Shown here one piece after another: positions 1 through 11,594 of a stretch of 64,000 nucleotides of DNA. This stretch comes from Xiphophorus maculatus (Eukaryota; Chordata; Actinopteri; Cyprinodontiformes; Poeciliidae): positions 7,715,463 through 7,779,462 of the forward strand of contig NC_036456.1 of the NCBI RefSeq assembly GCF_002775205.1. The letters are read 5' to 3'. Under the pieces are notes generated by a model. It had not been told where the DNA came from. It saw only the letters and a program-made list of their open reading frames with translations, and did no database searches. Each line of letters opens with the position of its first letter. Positions within the stretch are counted from its first letter, which is position 1. Both the position numbers and the translations under genes were made by a program.

Positions 1-853
1 TTTTTGCATTTGGATTGATTGTATTGGTTGCTGTTTCCATCTTAATCCTCAAAGTCTATTTGACCAACCCTGGGTATCTGAAGGCAGCTTGTATCACCAG
101 TGGTCTCACCATTGACTGCCAATTCCACCTATGGTTGTACTGAAAGAAGGTTACTGACTCTTTCAAAGTAACTCTGTCTTTATGTTTATTGGTCAGTAGA
201 ATGAGATCCAAAAACCCCTCAAATAATTACAAGGCAAATCCAGAATAGATTTAATCAAGCTCAGTGATGACTTGAACTGAACATTGGTTAAGTCCTTTGT
301 GAAAATGCATATCTCATTAGTCCTTTCCCTGCTAATCCTGACTCATCCTTATTGGTGTTCAAGTGATGATGGGCACTAAAATCTGTTTTAAGTCTTGTTT
401 TAAATTTCATCTTGAGACTTTGGCTACAGATGAAAATGCAATTGTTTATCAGTTGAAGGAGGATGAATCCTGTCTTGGTTGATCAGTCACCCCTTCCGGT
501 CCTCTTCTTTGAGTCCTCTTCTTCAGCCCTATAGGTTTTATAAACATAAAAACGACTTCCTTTGTACCTTTTTATCCACTTTGCACTGCTTGCTATTTTG
601 CATTCATACAAATAAGCAGCAAAAATCAAGAGAGTCTTTGAAAGCCCTTTAGGAAGTGTGAAAAACTGCGGATCAAGATTGCTCTAACAGGCAAGGATCG
701 GCAAACATTTTCTTTCCTTTTTCTAGAACACTGATTGCTGAATCTAGATCAAAGGCCCAAATAAGAGAATCAATCCTGAAGTTCTAATTTGAGAGTGATT
801 TTGTTGTTGTATAAAGAAAAGAAAATTAACATTTTTTTCTCAATTTCTCTCAG
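1..853 (+). other. bmp15: bmp15 intron 1 (3' part)
   Basis: This AT-rich stretch holds no recognisable coding exon. It ends in a pyrimidine-rich run and an AG at 852-853, the acceptor for the bmp15 exon that follows. The exon opens inside a codon (one base is owed by the previous exon), so exon 1 with the signal peptide must lie left of the window. Confidence 0.6.
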
Positions 854-1833
854 ATCTCACCTATACCTTCACTGTACAATACAAAGTGGACACTCTACCC
901 TCAGAGCAGCTTGTCAGAGCTTCATTTGTCCACCTGCGCACCTCCTCCATACCCTCTGGCACCACCCAAGCTGTAGAGCCACCCGTCTGCAGGGCTCAGA
1001 TCACCTCACTAGGCACCAGCAGCCTGGTCACCCTGGAGCCCCACCAGCGCTGGACGGAGACGGACATCACGGCACATGTCAGTGCCCACATCTTGCAAGA
1101 AAAGGATCAGGGTGAGCAAGGACACCTCACCCTCATCGCCCAGTATTGGTGCACAAAACCTGCTGACGGGGACGCCGGTCCCTTGTCATGGTGGACTCCT
1201 CTTTGGGGTAGAAGGCGCTGGAGCGGTGAGCCTCAGCTGGAAGTCCCCTCTCTTCTTCTGTATTTGGAGGAAGAGAGGAAGGTAAAGGAGTGGATGGGGG
1301 ACTTACTCGGGGCTGAGGGGGAAAACCTAATGAGGCGAGTCGGGTGGTGGGAGCAGCCTACGATTCGCCGCCGGCGTAGCTCCAAAGAGGAGTCCTCCAA
1401 AGATTCTTCTCTGGATGAGCTGAAAGATGCTCTCGCCTCCTCCTTGTCTTCCTCCACCTCCTCTCCAGCATCCATCTTTTCCGACATCCCGAACTACAAA
1501 CGCAAAACTGAAGTCCCAAAGAACCGCTGTAAGCTCCACTCCTTCAACCTGGCGTTCAATGAACTCGGCTTGGGTCATTACTTCATTGCTCCCCGGGTCT
1601 ACAACCCCAGATACTGCCAAGGGGACTGCCCAAGGGTGCTCCACTATGGCTACCACTCGCCCAACCACGCCATCATCCAGACACTCATCAAAGAGCTGGG
1701 AGTCGGGGACATCCCTCCACCGTCTTGTGTTCCCTACAAGTACATGCCCATGAGCGTATTGGTTGTCTACAAGAAGAAGGTGGACTACAGGGAACTGGAG
1801 GACATGGTGGCCGAGTCTTGTACGTGTCGTTGA
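854..1833 (+). CDS. bmp15: Bone morphogenetic protein 15, last exon (5' partial)
   Basis: Secreted TGF-beta family ligand made by the oocyte; in vertebrates it acts on granulosa cells and cooperates with GDF9. The exon opens with propeptide sequence (TYTFTVQYKVDTLPSEQL) and runs open to TGA at 1831-1833. A furin-type RRRR site at 1366-1377 would release a 151-residue mature chain. That chain has only six knot cysteines (CKLHSF, YCQGDC, SCVPYKY, SCTCR) and lacks the cysteine that makes the usual inter-subunit disulfide, a hallmark shared by BMP15 and GDF9. The motifs SPNHAIIQ and the ending AESCTCR are BMP15-like, whereas GDF9 has SPVHTMVQ. The first codon is split (two bases here), matching the two-exon gene. 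The linker after the furin site is long and serine-rich. The family is certain; bmp15 over gdf9 is likely. Confidence 0.9.
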
Positions 1834-2430
1834 GGACTCGAGGCAGTGCCCAATGACTCAGTTGCTCAGCACTAAGGTACTGACCCAGGAAAAGTTGAAC
1901 AGGGCTTAGTGTGATTAGTTCAAGACTGAAAGCGGGAAGTTTCCAATTACTGTTAAAGCACTTTAAAGGCAGTTTCTGTGTGTGTGTTTACTTCCTTTTT
2001 TGTCCGGTGTCATTTTAAATCTGATCTGTGCTTCACAACAGGGCTCAAGTGGACCGAAAAATATTTTTGTATAAAAAGAAAGCTCTGGATGACGTGGCAC
2101 CACTGAAGGCCAGGTTCCTCTGTTATACTATATTACCAAAGATAAAGTGGGGTGGGGGGTATTTTAATGGACAAGGCCTCAGCCATGTTGGATGTACTAC
2201 TCAGGGGGTTGCAGGGTTACATTGTTGTCGACAAACTGAACTTTTTGCTGTTTTGGATGTATTAATGAAAAGAATCTCCTGAAGAAAACTTTGTGCTGCC
2301 ACTGGGGTGTCCCAGAGGACGCCAACTGAATATGACAAGGAGGTATGACGGTGTTGGATGTTAAAAAGACGGGAGAAAAGAGTGCAATTTTTATTATAAG
2401 TGAAAATGATTAATAAAATAAAAAGCATAT
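1834..2430 (+). other. bmp15: bmp15 3' UTR with polyadenylation signal
   Basis: This AT-rich sequence follows the stop codon. Two overlapping AATAAA hexamers at 2412-2417 and 2417-2422 are the first good polyadenylation signals downstream, giving a 3' UTR of about 0.6 kb. The end point is inferred. Confidence 0.55.
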
Positions 2431-2799
2431 TTTCTAAAGCCTTATCTGTGTGTGTTGTCCAAAACCAAAAATGTTTCATTTGTATGATTTAAAAGCCCTT
2501 TCCTTCTTTAAAATGCATGTCATGATGTCCTTGCTAAGTCATCAACTTTGGGATGAACAATTTTATCCTAAAAGAATGACTCTCTAAGAAAATTAGAATT
2601 CTCTCAAATATTTCTCCTTTTTATTATTTAATATAAAGATAATTGGAGATGAGATGCTACAACTCAATTAACTTGCATTAAATGTTAAAAGTGTAGAAAT
2701 GATGGCTCCCACTTGTTTCAGGTGACCAATTTCACTTCTGATCATCATTGGAGACATTGGTAGGGTATATCTGCAATCAATTCTTTACAAGATGAATGG

Positions 2800-2965
2800 T
2801 TTATTCAATTCAAAAGTACTTTATTACTCCCAGAGGGAAATTTAAACATTTTAACTCATATTTTCTTCAGAGTTGTAGATGCTAACAGCTGTGGGCAGAT
2901 GATTCCTGTAATGCTGTATTAGCATATTGGAGAAGCTTCTGACTGAAGACTGTTTTGTAACAATC
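2800..2965. repeat. Interspersed repeat fragment, LINE-tail-like
   Basis: The segment reading AAAAGTACTTTATTACTCCC followed by an AGAGGGAAATT motif resembles the terminal part of an interspersed element common in fish genomes. No coding part is present and the family cannot be assigned from sequence alone. Confidence 0.3.
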
Positions 2966-4679
2966 ATGAAGATGCTGCGTTGTCTGTAACTTTGATTTTT
3001 TTTTAATTAATGTTTCTTGTTTTTTTTAAAGTACCCATCAGCTGCTTCCGGAGTCCCACAGGCCAAAAAGGCCCAATAGGGCCTTTTAAAGTAACTTTAA
3101 TAACTTCTTGTAGAGCCTAGATGTGCAGTGCTAAATAAAACGTTAAGTGTTTTGTTTTTCCAAAAAAGTTTCAAGCTGGAGAAGCTGAGGTAACGGGTTC
3201 AGTTTTACCAGACTAATTCAGGTTGTTGGTGAATTTTACAATTTTTTAAAATTGTATTTCAGGCAGTAATCTCAGTTGAGTCTAACAAGTTAAATTTAAC
3301 TCAGCAGTCCAAAAGATGTGGCTGCTTAGAGAGTTTTTTTTTCTTTCAGTACAAACATTACTTAAATATTTTTCAAATTTTTTGCTCCAATTATCTTTGA
3401 GTATGCAAATCTGTTAAAGCTGAAGCATTTAGGTGTGACCCCTTAATAATAAAAAAGCAGAAGTGAGAGAATTATATAAGGAGCACATGCTTTGGACGAA
3501 CCTGGAGGTGGGGGGAGCAAGTCCACCCAAAGGCTGGGTGGCTCATTGTTTTTCAAGCCAATGGGGTAAAACATATTAAACTATACCAAAAGATAGTACT
3601 CTCTCAAGATTATCTTAAAACCCAACCATGTATAAGAACTAAGTTTATTCTGAGAGGAAACCAAAATTCATCCCCAAAAATGAATTAATGCAGTACCACA
3701 GTAAACCCACCAGATGGTGCCATTCTGTCAGAAAACTGCACAGGAACAAGCACGCAGCATTTAGTTTCGAAGAAGGCAAATTAAATCAAAATTACGTACT
3801 TCAAATGACCCAGATATTCTCCAATAAAGCCTAGCTTGCATCTTGCGTGTCTGTTTTGTACAAGCTGATCTCACTCTCCCGTCTTCCTGACCTTTGTATC
3901 AGGAAAATGCTTTTAGGAATGAGACGTAACATTCACATTAAGGGCAGAAAAGGTTAACTGGTTACAAATAGGCAAGTACATCACATGTTTAGATCTAGAA
4001 AGGGAACATTCAGAAGATAACCCATTGACTCTGCAATCGACATAAAGGAGAAGAGAGTAAACATGAGAAAGAATGCTTCTTGTGGTTATGTTGGTCATAC
4101 AAGATAGGAAGAAAGATGAATCATCTCAAATTACAGTCGCTGATTTATTTGATAGGGATAAATTCAATATGCCTGGAACTGCCAGGACGCTGCAGCAAAT
4201 TTTTCAACCTCGCTACTGTTTTTTCCCCACCACAAGATCATAAATGTGATCTTTTAACTATTTTTTTTTTATATCAAATCATACCCACCACGAAATTTAT
4301 TCATAGGTATAGGATATTGGTTTATGCTGCAGAAAATGTGCAGGGTCGGTCTTTTAGCAGCCATTTGGGACTGAAACGTGAAGCTAAGTAGGGCACAAAA
4401 ATGTCAGTCATCAATGTTTGCCCACCTCCCTGCACTGACGGGTATCCACCTTAACGGCCACATCTACAGTTTGTAGTTTCACAAACACACATGGGGCACG
4501 AGTGGAATTAGACACGTAAAAACCATGGGCCTAGGTCATGGCCATCTGCAGCCTGATTTCATGTCACTATGTGAAACATGTTCAGTTCCTCCTCACCAAC
4601 ATTTCCACCAAGAAACTGTTGGCCTTTTTTCTAGGATTAGTCCTGATCTGTTCGGATGGGTGTATTGGTCAGAAACTAC

Positions 4680-4683
<4 letters not shown>

Positions 4684-4770
<87 letters not shown>
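4684..4770. repeat. (CA)n microsatellite
   Basis: An uninterrupted AC/CA dinucleotide run of 87 bp. Threonine-histidine open frames across it are artefacts of the repeat. It is likely polymorphic. Confidence 0.97.
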
Positions 4771-4773
<3 letters not shown>

Positions 4774-5829
4774 GTCTGGGTGTTCCTGTAAATGTTTCTC
4801 TAGAAGGTGCCAGCAAGGGAAGGAGTCAGAAAACCAGCGATTACAAAAAGAGCAGCCTAGTCTATTCTGGGTAGTTCATGGAGACAAGAAGTGTTTGTTC
4901 ATCCAAATGTAAGAGGTGATGAAATGAGTCAACAACAAAGTCAAACAGCTTTGTGCTTACTCAGTGCTGTGTCACTTTTTAGACGCATTCTGAGAATAAG
5001 TGACAATGTTCCGTACAATGTTTTTATTGTTTTATGCCTGTCAGACAAAGAAGTATTGATAGTAATTGCCAGTTTATCTTAGGTGGAGATGGAGTTGGAT
5101 AATTGAAGTTCCTGAACAAAAGAATTTAACATTTGAGAGTGATCCAATCAAGCTGTTGCTTCCTTCATGGTGCCAAATGGAAATCTGCTTTCACACCTCA
5201 GTCTTTTGGCTGACGGAAAAATCTCAACACAAGCAACCATTGTACGTATTTGGGTTGGTCTTTTGGATGTACTGGGTTTTTTCATCACTTTGTATTTGGA
5301 ACACAAAAATATGCTGCTAAAGGAACTTACTAAGTTACTGTAATATTATAGGAAATTCATACAAAAATTAGACTACAATACAAAAAAAGGAATTAATCAC
5401 AACCAATTCTGACCGGGTCAAGCAAAATGTTCTAGATGGGTTCTGAGGCTTGTTCTTGAATCTCCTGGACTCAGCTCTGTTCTTGCATCATGCTATGTGA
5501 AGAGTCGTCATGTGGATCCCATAAACCAATCAGAAGCAAAGTTGGAATAACATGGAATAAACTTCCAATTTGACAGCCAATGTTTGTTTTTTTCTAAGCT
5601 ACACTCATTAGACTGAGGGAGAGCAAAAACGTAAACAAATCAACACTACTTTAAACATTTAATGTTGCAAACATGCATTTCAATAATTAAAGACAAGTTT
5701 ACATTCAAGGTTTGAAGCTTACATGGTGTATGTAACTTTTTTAAACTGTTTTTTACATATTTGTTAAAACTGTCAGTATTACGTTACAGTATGAGACGGG
5801 TAATTAAAAAAAGATTTAAGCTCTTTTGC

Positions 5830-6097
5830 GTCCTCTTTGGGGTCCTACTACTGTTTGCAGAAATACACGGCAGAAACAACCAATCAGAGCCAGGAGGAGG
5901 GCTTTAGTGCTGTCAATCACGCTCATGTACATGCTGTTCACAACTTCCCCCTTGCTCTCTGTTAGGCCAGAGCAAGTTCACCACAATAGTAAGCACATAC
6001 ACGAGCATGATTGACAATGCTAAGACCCTCCTGCTGGCTCTGATTGGCTGTTTCTGACAGTGTATTTCTTCAGGTGGCCATCAGACCACAGAGAGGA
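5830..6097. mobile_element. Foldback (long inverted repeat) MITE-like element
   Basis: The left arm contains CCAATCAGAGCCAGGAGGAG and the right arm contains its near reverse complement around 6029-6050. Pairing extends outward through GAAATACAC and its complement GTGTATTTC. Arms of roughly 100 bp surround a short spacer. There is no coding capacity. Outer limits are approximate because the arm ends diverge. Confidence 0.7.
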
Positions 6098-6323
6098 ACC
6101 AGAGGAGCTTGATTTTATTCACAGATTATCTCTAATGTGTCCTATCATTACATGGTGACAAGTTTAACAAATGTGTAAACTAAGGATTATTTCAAAACGG
6201 AATGGATTTATAACATATCAAACAAGGATAATATAATATTTCAACGCATTGAACTTGATGCTTGTCATATTTTGAAAATCATGTTGTGAATGGACCTAAA
6301 AGTCCAGCACAGACACACTAAAG

Positions 6324-6824
6324 CACAGGTGTCAAACTCAAGACCCGGGGGCCAAATCTGGCCCGCCATAGCTTTTTATGTGGTCCTCTAGACTCCAAGT
6401 TACATCAATAAGTCCCTCCAGTTTTTCACAAATCTGCAAAACTCATACAAAATCAACAAATCTCTACATTTTTCTGATTTGACTGCAAATTGTTTCTCAA
6501 AATTGGTCAAAAATATTGAGTTTAAGTGACTATTGCCTCAGCCTTACTTGATTTTAAAGTCCGTAATTGACATGAGTAATTGAAAAAAAAAACCACATTC
6601 AACATTATACATTATTACAAACATTTCTAAATTGGCATCACACAATCTGTAATTTTGATTGCAAAAAAAACCTCCACTAAAACAATCACAAAATCATGCA
6701 ACAGCTATTTATTGATATTTTAACAGTTTAATTGGTTTTATCAACATATTCTGGCACAATCAGCTCTTTAAGAGCATTCAGATTTTTGATATGGCCCAAA
6801 ATGAAAATGAGTTTGACACTCCTG
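6324..6824. mobile_element. hAT-like nonautonomous DNA transposon
   Basis: The ends are CACAGGTGTCAAACTC and the complement of CAGGAGTGTCAAACTC. Eight-base flanks CACTAAAG (6316-6323) and CACTACAG (6825-6832) differ at one position, the size expected for a hAT target site duplication. The interior is AT-rich and noncoding. Confidence 0.75.
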
Positions 6825-7814
6825 CACTACAGTAACCTTAAGAAGGGCAATCAAATTAGGTGAAAGGTCAAATACAATGCAATACTTAACATATAAATTA
6901 GTATTCAAAGGTGATTACAAGATCTTTCCACTTGGTGTTTTGTAACTTATAACATGATCCCAATCAACCTCCAGTACACAAGTAAAATTGTGAATAAAAT
7001 GTAAATTGTCCGGTATAGTTATCAAGTCCTTTGGCTCATTTGCATAAAATACTTGTGAAACTGAAAATAGCTCATGGTCTTATTACTATCATAGTGTAGT
7101 CTTGGCTTTCAGGTAATCCCTTGAACAAGTGTCTGGGTCCTGAAACTATAAAAACTGCATTATAAGAATATCCATCATTTTGTCTGTAGAAATCTAACCT
7201 GCCATGCTCAAGGGCTAAACCATGCAAATCTAAATCATTTCAAGTGAAAATACATTTCTCAATACCACATATTATGTTTTATTTACTTCTTATTCCTATT
7301 TCTGGGGAAAAGTAGTGTCAAAAATTATTGCAGCTGAACTGTTACCACACTGGCTATCAGAGATATTGGCCTTTAGTCAAGGCCTTTTCAAATTTAGGGA
7401 CTTTCTGAGTAACCTATTTCTGTGAACATTAGCCTGCACCGTGCACACAGCTGACACATGAACTGAAAGCCAGTCAGATGTGGTCATGTCTGACACCGGC
7501 CAACAATCCAGATGCAAAGTGGAATTTGAGTTAAGCTTAAAGCTCAGAAATCATGGTGAAGTCAGACTTTAAAAAAAAAATCTTAACAAATATTAGTACT
7601 GGAGGGGAAACTGGAACAACCTTCATATCAGACACATCTGATAATGGCAAGTCTCTCTGAGAACGCCACAGTTCTTCTTTGTGACCTTTGAATGTTTGGT
7701 GGAACATTAGAATCAGCACTTTGGTCATATTGCTGCACATGTTTATAATAGTCGATATTTCTGTCCTGTTGATTCAGATATTTTTCTGGGATATATTGAG
7801 TTGGCCTAATGCAG

Positions 7815-8113
7815 ACCTTATGCAGGTTTCACCCACTCAAATCTAAGACTTAAAAAAAAAATTAAGACCTATATTTCGACAGAGATGTACAAAAGCAATG
7901 CAGAAGACCAAAAGTATAACATTTCTGGGATCTTTTTGTGGCTCTAGCTAGCTAGAGAGCTATAGAAAAATCCTGCAAGAATAAAACTACATAGAATATA
8001 TATGGATAAGCAGTCCTGACATGAAAAATTTAAGACCTGTGATTAACATTCTTAACACAAGACATTTTATGGCCAACTTTTAGATAGATGAATTTAAGAC
8101 GTTTTAACCCTGA
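7815..8113 (+). repeat. AGCT-family interspersed repeat, copy 1
   Basis: It shares with seven other copies in the window the order: CACCCACTCAAAT start, TTAAGAC words, a short AGCTAGCTAG run (near 7946), a GATTAACAT block and terminal TTTAAGACGTTTTAACCCTG. No coding frame. The family name is unknown to me. Confidence 0.6.
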
Positions 8114-8326
8114 CATTAGCAGGGTGCTAATGAGGCTCTTCTCCATTTGGAGCCCTCATCCCAGGGAGCCTGTTAGAGTCATTCCGATGAGTCATGTTTG
8201 ATGATAAATTATGACACACACAATTTATGTCAGTCTTCTTGGTGAACACGAAACTTACAGGAATTTAAATGATGAAATTTGCATGTCTTCAACTCATGCA
8301 TGTGCCCCTTTAAGTTACATAATTTA

Positions 8327-8435
8327 TTGTCAAAGTTGGTATTTTTTAACCAACTTTAACAATAAAGTTGGTTATTGTTAAAGTACCAACTTTAACAATA
8401 ACCAACAATAAGTTGGTTTAACAAACTTATTGTAA
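8327..8435. repeat. Nested tandem and inverted AAAGTTGGT repeat
   Basis: The words AAAGTTGGT and ACCAACTTTAACAATAA alternate on both strands over about 110 bp, making several overlapping hairpins. It may be the core of a decayed foldback element. Confidence 0.6.
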
Positions 8436-8917
8436 AGGGAGTTTATAGGAACAATCCAGTTGTTCCACCTAGTCGACATGAACAGAACAAAATGATCTTC
8501 ACAGTTATCTTTTAGGGACACAGATGCTACAAAGTTCTTGTTTTTGTCAGTTTGCTTTGGAGACTAAAGGACATTCCTAAAAATGACTGCAGTAAAATTG
8601 ACCAAATTCTTCCTCAAAACAAAATAAACAGCAACATGCTCAGACCTGCCTCCTCAGCTAAGACTTAAATGTATGAATCGCACAAGTGTGCGCATGTGAC
8701 ACGCTGAGGTCACTTTGTGTCACCTGAACCGCACTTGTTACAGCATATTGTATATGACTGTTGAGCTGAATTTGACTAATGCAGTAGCTGATGCACAGCA
8801 GTACGAGGCTCTTCTCATAAGGCTAGCATTTATGTCTGAAAATGGATCGTTTCGTTTTTCCAGTAACTTTCCACTCTGCTGAACATGGTTGATGGTTTGA
8901 TTTATGACAACGACACT

Positions 8918-8946
8918 GTTCTGCAGACACACCATGTCTGCAGAAC
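8918..8946. promoter_or_regulatory. Perfect 12-bp inverted repeat upstream of leap2
   Basis: GTTCTGCAGACA, a 5-base spacer, then TGTCTGCAGAAC. It sits about 130 bp upstream of the leap2 TATA box. The outer TGTTCT and AGAACA words resemble steroid-receptor half sites, but they are everted and widely spaced relative to the classical element, so function is speculative. Confidence 0.4.
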
Positions 8947-9075
8947 ATGGTCTGCACAAAAAAGAGAGATAAAGGCAGACAAGGGTGCAAGGGGTGGTGG
9001 GGTTATAATTACACTGTATGGACTGGAACTCTGTCCCTCCCTCGTGTTCTCCCCCCTCTGGGATCTTGGCCTTAC

Positions 9076-9083
9076 TATATAAA
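9076..9083 (+). promoter_or_regulatory. leap2: leap2 TATA box
   Basis: TATATAAA followed by GG lies 228 bp upstream of the leap2 start codon. Transcription would begin near 9105, leaving a 5' UTR of about 200 bases. A strong TATA box suits an inducible, tissue-restricted secreted peptide gene. The start site is inferred. Confidence 0.65.
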
Positions 9084-9310
9084 GGAGAACCCGACCCACG
9101 CAGGTTTGCTCAGTCAGGCAGATCTGGGTTGTACATTCAGCAAAGCTGCAGCTTGAAAACTTTTGCTTTACCTCCAGAGTCAGTCAAGTTCTCCTGCTGA
9201 GTTCTCGATTTAGCATTGAACATCAAGGAATCCTCCTGGTCCAGGATAAGTTCAGAGGTCTTTAGAGATAAAAGAAACCGACCCAACTCTTTCTAAGTCC
9301 ATTGAAAAGG

Positions 9311-9388
9311 ATGGAACAGCAAAGCTTCTTCACTCACAGAAAAGCATTGGTGGTGATGTGCATTGCAGTATTTTTGCTGACCCAGCAG
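9311..9388 (+). CDS. leap2: leap2 exon 1 coding part
   Basis: 26 codons encoding the N-terminus and signal peptide core. It starts at ATG 9311, the only start giving a signal peptide, and ends in phase 0 at a GTAAGG donor. Confidence 0.9.
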
Positions 9389-11594
9389 GTAAGGAGACTA
9401 TTGATTTGATTGAAATGTAGGAAGTTCTTTTGTGGCTATTTTAGGGGAGACACATACTGATTTTAAAATGTTTTAAGTTACAAATATCAAATTCAGTTCA
9501 TCTTTCAAAAAGCGGATGATCATCATTGGAAGATGTTATAGTTGTATCTAATAAATACGCTACATTGCTCAAATTTTATGCCCCTAAATTGATTTTGCAC
9601 ACCAAAATCCAATAACTTAAGAGACAGAAAATCAAAATCAATATGATAGTTTATCATTTTCTGATGAACTTTCAACAACTAACAGACATTCCTGTGCATT
9701 TCTTTTTTTGTGTGGTTGCCAGGCACATGCAGGTCCGCTGATATCACGGCTTCAGTCTGGCTCTGACCAGATCCAAGACGTAAGAGGGGAACACACAGAG
9801 CACATGCTGAAAAGAATTGCCCGCATGACCCCACTATGGAGGATCATGAGCAGCAAACCATCTGGAGCTTTCTGCCAAAACAACTTTGAATGCGCGACTG
9901 GACTCTGCAGGTAACAGGAAAAGTGTATATTTTCAGATGCCTTCAATGACAGAAATTAAACTGTGATGAATCATTACCGTATCTAAGAAGGGTTCCTGAC
10001 TGGGATAAACCTTGGAGGACTTAAAAGTTCAGTTAGTGGGGAAAATTTTGAAATCCACTAGGACAGTGGTTCCCAAAGATTTTCTTCTGGGCCCCTCTAT
10101 GGATTACAATAAAATCCCCCCCAAAAAAGAAAAAGAAAAAATCAACTGGGCACACACATCGTTCAACCAGACATAAACGTATACAGATGTTTTGTTTTCA
10201 AACTCCACTGAAGTTTATTTCACACTTCAGGTTGCAACAAATCACACTACAAACCATCTTTACAGTGAAACACTTTTGTGTAACTGTTTTTTTTTTCTCC
10301 ATTCATCCATACCGCTTCCCGCGCCTGCAATGGCCCTTAGAGGGCGCGCCCACACTTTAGGAACCACTGCACTAGGACTTACTTCTTGGGTCAGCATTGA
10401 GCTACCTGGTAATTCATGCATCTACGCAGGTTAACAGCTGGAGATTACGCATTATATATGTGCACTACTAGCTTAATGAGATCCACAAACCATTTATTCC
10501 TACAACTTTCACTAAATTGTATATGTACTGCCTTTGATGTCATGCTCATGGCTTCCTGAGGGCTAATTTCTGTTTAATTTTTCCAACTTGAAACTTCAAA
10601 ATAAAAATTTCGGATTATAAATTGAACACAGCATGAAGGAACAAGAAGGAGAGAAACGTCACTTAAAGTTATGTCACAGGGATTACTAACGAAACTAGCG
10701 ACTGGCCCGTTAGATGAACAAAATGTTACTAAGCCAAGACATTTAACTGGTTTTAAACCTTATAACTGACTTACATTTAGATTCATATCCAAAAATTTAG
10801 AGATAGGCTACAACAAGTGTCATAAAGTAACTTAAGTTGAATTTGTTTTAATTTCCATTTGGATAATTCTTGGGATTATCTAATAGTCGTAATTGCTGCT
10901 GAAGCTAATTCAAGGTGAAACCAGTGTATTTTTTCCCTTCTATTAATCTAAATACTAAAACAAATAATTATACAATACTGTGTCCGCAACTTATTTAGTA
11001 AGAAACAAAATGCCCTAAGCGCAAACAGTTTTCTTTTACAGTTTTAGCTATATTCTGAATTCACAGCAGCCATGTTGCATTCAAAGTCAGAGACCTTTGG
11101 CTTTCCAAGTTGACATGACTTCATCAAAAGACTGTATTTGATTATTACCTCATAAAACAAAAATAGAGCAACAACCTTTATTTTATTACACTTGCATCAT
11201 CAGCAAAAGTAGAACCTGACCTGCTAGCTTAAAAATTCAGTAGCCTAGCTTACATAGCTGAGAACATTCGGTGATTTTGCCTCATATTTTGTCTTACTTT
11301 TTGTGTAATTCTGAGCATTTTTATATTTCTCATGAAAGAAACAAAACTCTAAGCAAAGAAATTTAGGATCTTGATAGATTTTCTAAGAAATTCAGATTCC
11401 CCCCCCCGACACACTTTAGCTTTTCTTGGTGTTTTTTGCAGAAATGACCAGGAGTTGGGGCTACATGTTGCTGTTGTTAACTATTCTGTGTCATGTACCG
11501 TATTTTTTCATGACATTAAAACCTTCTGTCTGTCCTCAGGGAGGGACGCTGCTCTACAAACCAACGCCCCTCATCAGAGCCTGTGAAATATTAG
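9311..11594 (+). CDS. leap2: Liver-expressed antimicrobial peptide 2 precursor (3 exons, complete)
   Basis: Exons 9311-9388, 9723-9910 and 11540-11594 join to 106 residues. LEAP2 is a small secreted cysteine-rich peptide made in liver and gut; it is antimicrobial in vitro and in mammals is also an antagonist of the ghrelin receptor. A hydrophobic signal segment (LVVMCIAVFLL) fills exon 1. A basic cleavage site RIAR precedes mature MTPLWR, matching human MTPFWR. The predicted mature peptide is 46 aa, with cysteines at 17, 23, 28 and 33, the same spacing as human LEAP2. Its C-terminal part is less basic (CREGRC where human has CRKRRC) and the tail is longer than the 40-residue human form. The gene is oriented like bmp15. 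It could be one of several teleost leap2 paralogues. Confidence 0.93.
9723..9910 (+). CDS. leap2: leap2 exon 2
   Basis: Encodes AHAGPLI onward through the prodomain, the RIAR cleavage site and most of the mature peptide with the first three cysteines. Acceptor GCCAG, donor GTAACA; two bases of an arginine codon are left over. Confidence 0.92.
10064..10369. mobile_element. hAT-like element in leap2 intron 2
   Basis: Terminal repeats CAGTGGTTCCCAAAG and, on the other strand, CAGTGGTTCCTAAAG enclose 306 bp. The flanks are perfect 8-bp target duplications CACTAGGA at 10056-10063 and 10370-10377. It is noncoding and so nonautonomous. Confidence 0.9.
11540..11594 (+). CDS. leap2: leap2 exon 3 coding part
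   Basis: Completes the arginine codon, then encodes EGRCSTNQRPSSEPVKY and TAG at 11592-11594. It supplies the fourth cysteine. The acceptor TGTCCTCAG is strong. Confidence 0.92.

Larger units (their letters stand above)
2431..8917. other. bmp15-leap2 intergenic region
   Basis: About 6.5 kb of AT-rich DNA without a supportable gene; open frames are short and lack homology I recognise. No UQCRQ gene, the usual GDF9-LEAP2 intermediary in mammals, is visible. The recognisable contents are a repeat fragment near 2800, a CA microsatellite, a foldback element, a hAT-like element, one AGCT-family repeat copy and a small nested inverted repeat, each listed separately. Confidence 0.6.

Noticed and set aside
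854..1833. gdf9 rather than bmp15
   Set aside because: Both lack the same cysteine and leap2 linkage hints at gdf9, but SPNHAIIQ, VPYKY and AESCTCR fit BMP15 better than GDF9's SPVHTMVQ, VPAKY and ATKCTCR-type ending.
4525..4791. Open frame with a threonine-histidine repeat
   Set aside because: It is translation of the CA microsatellite.
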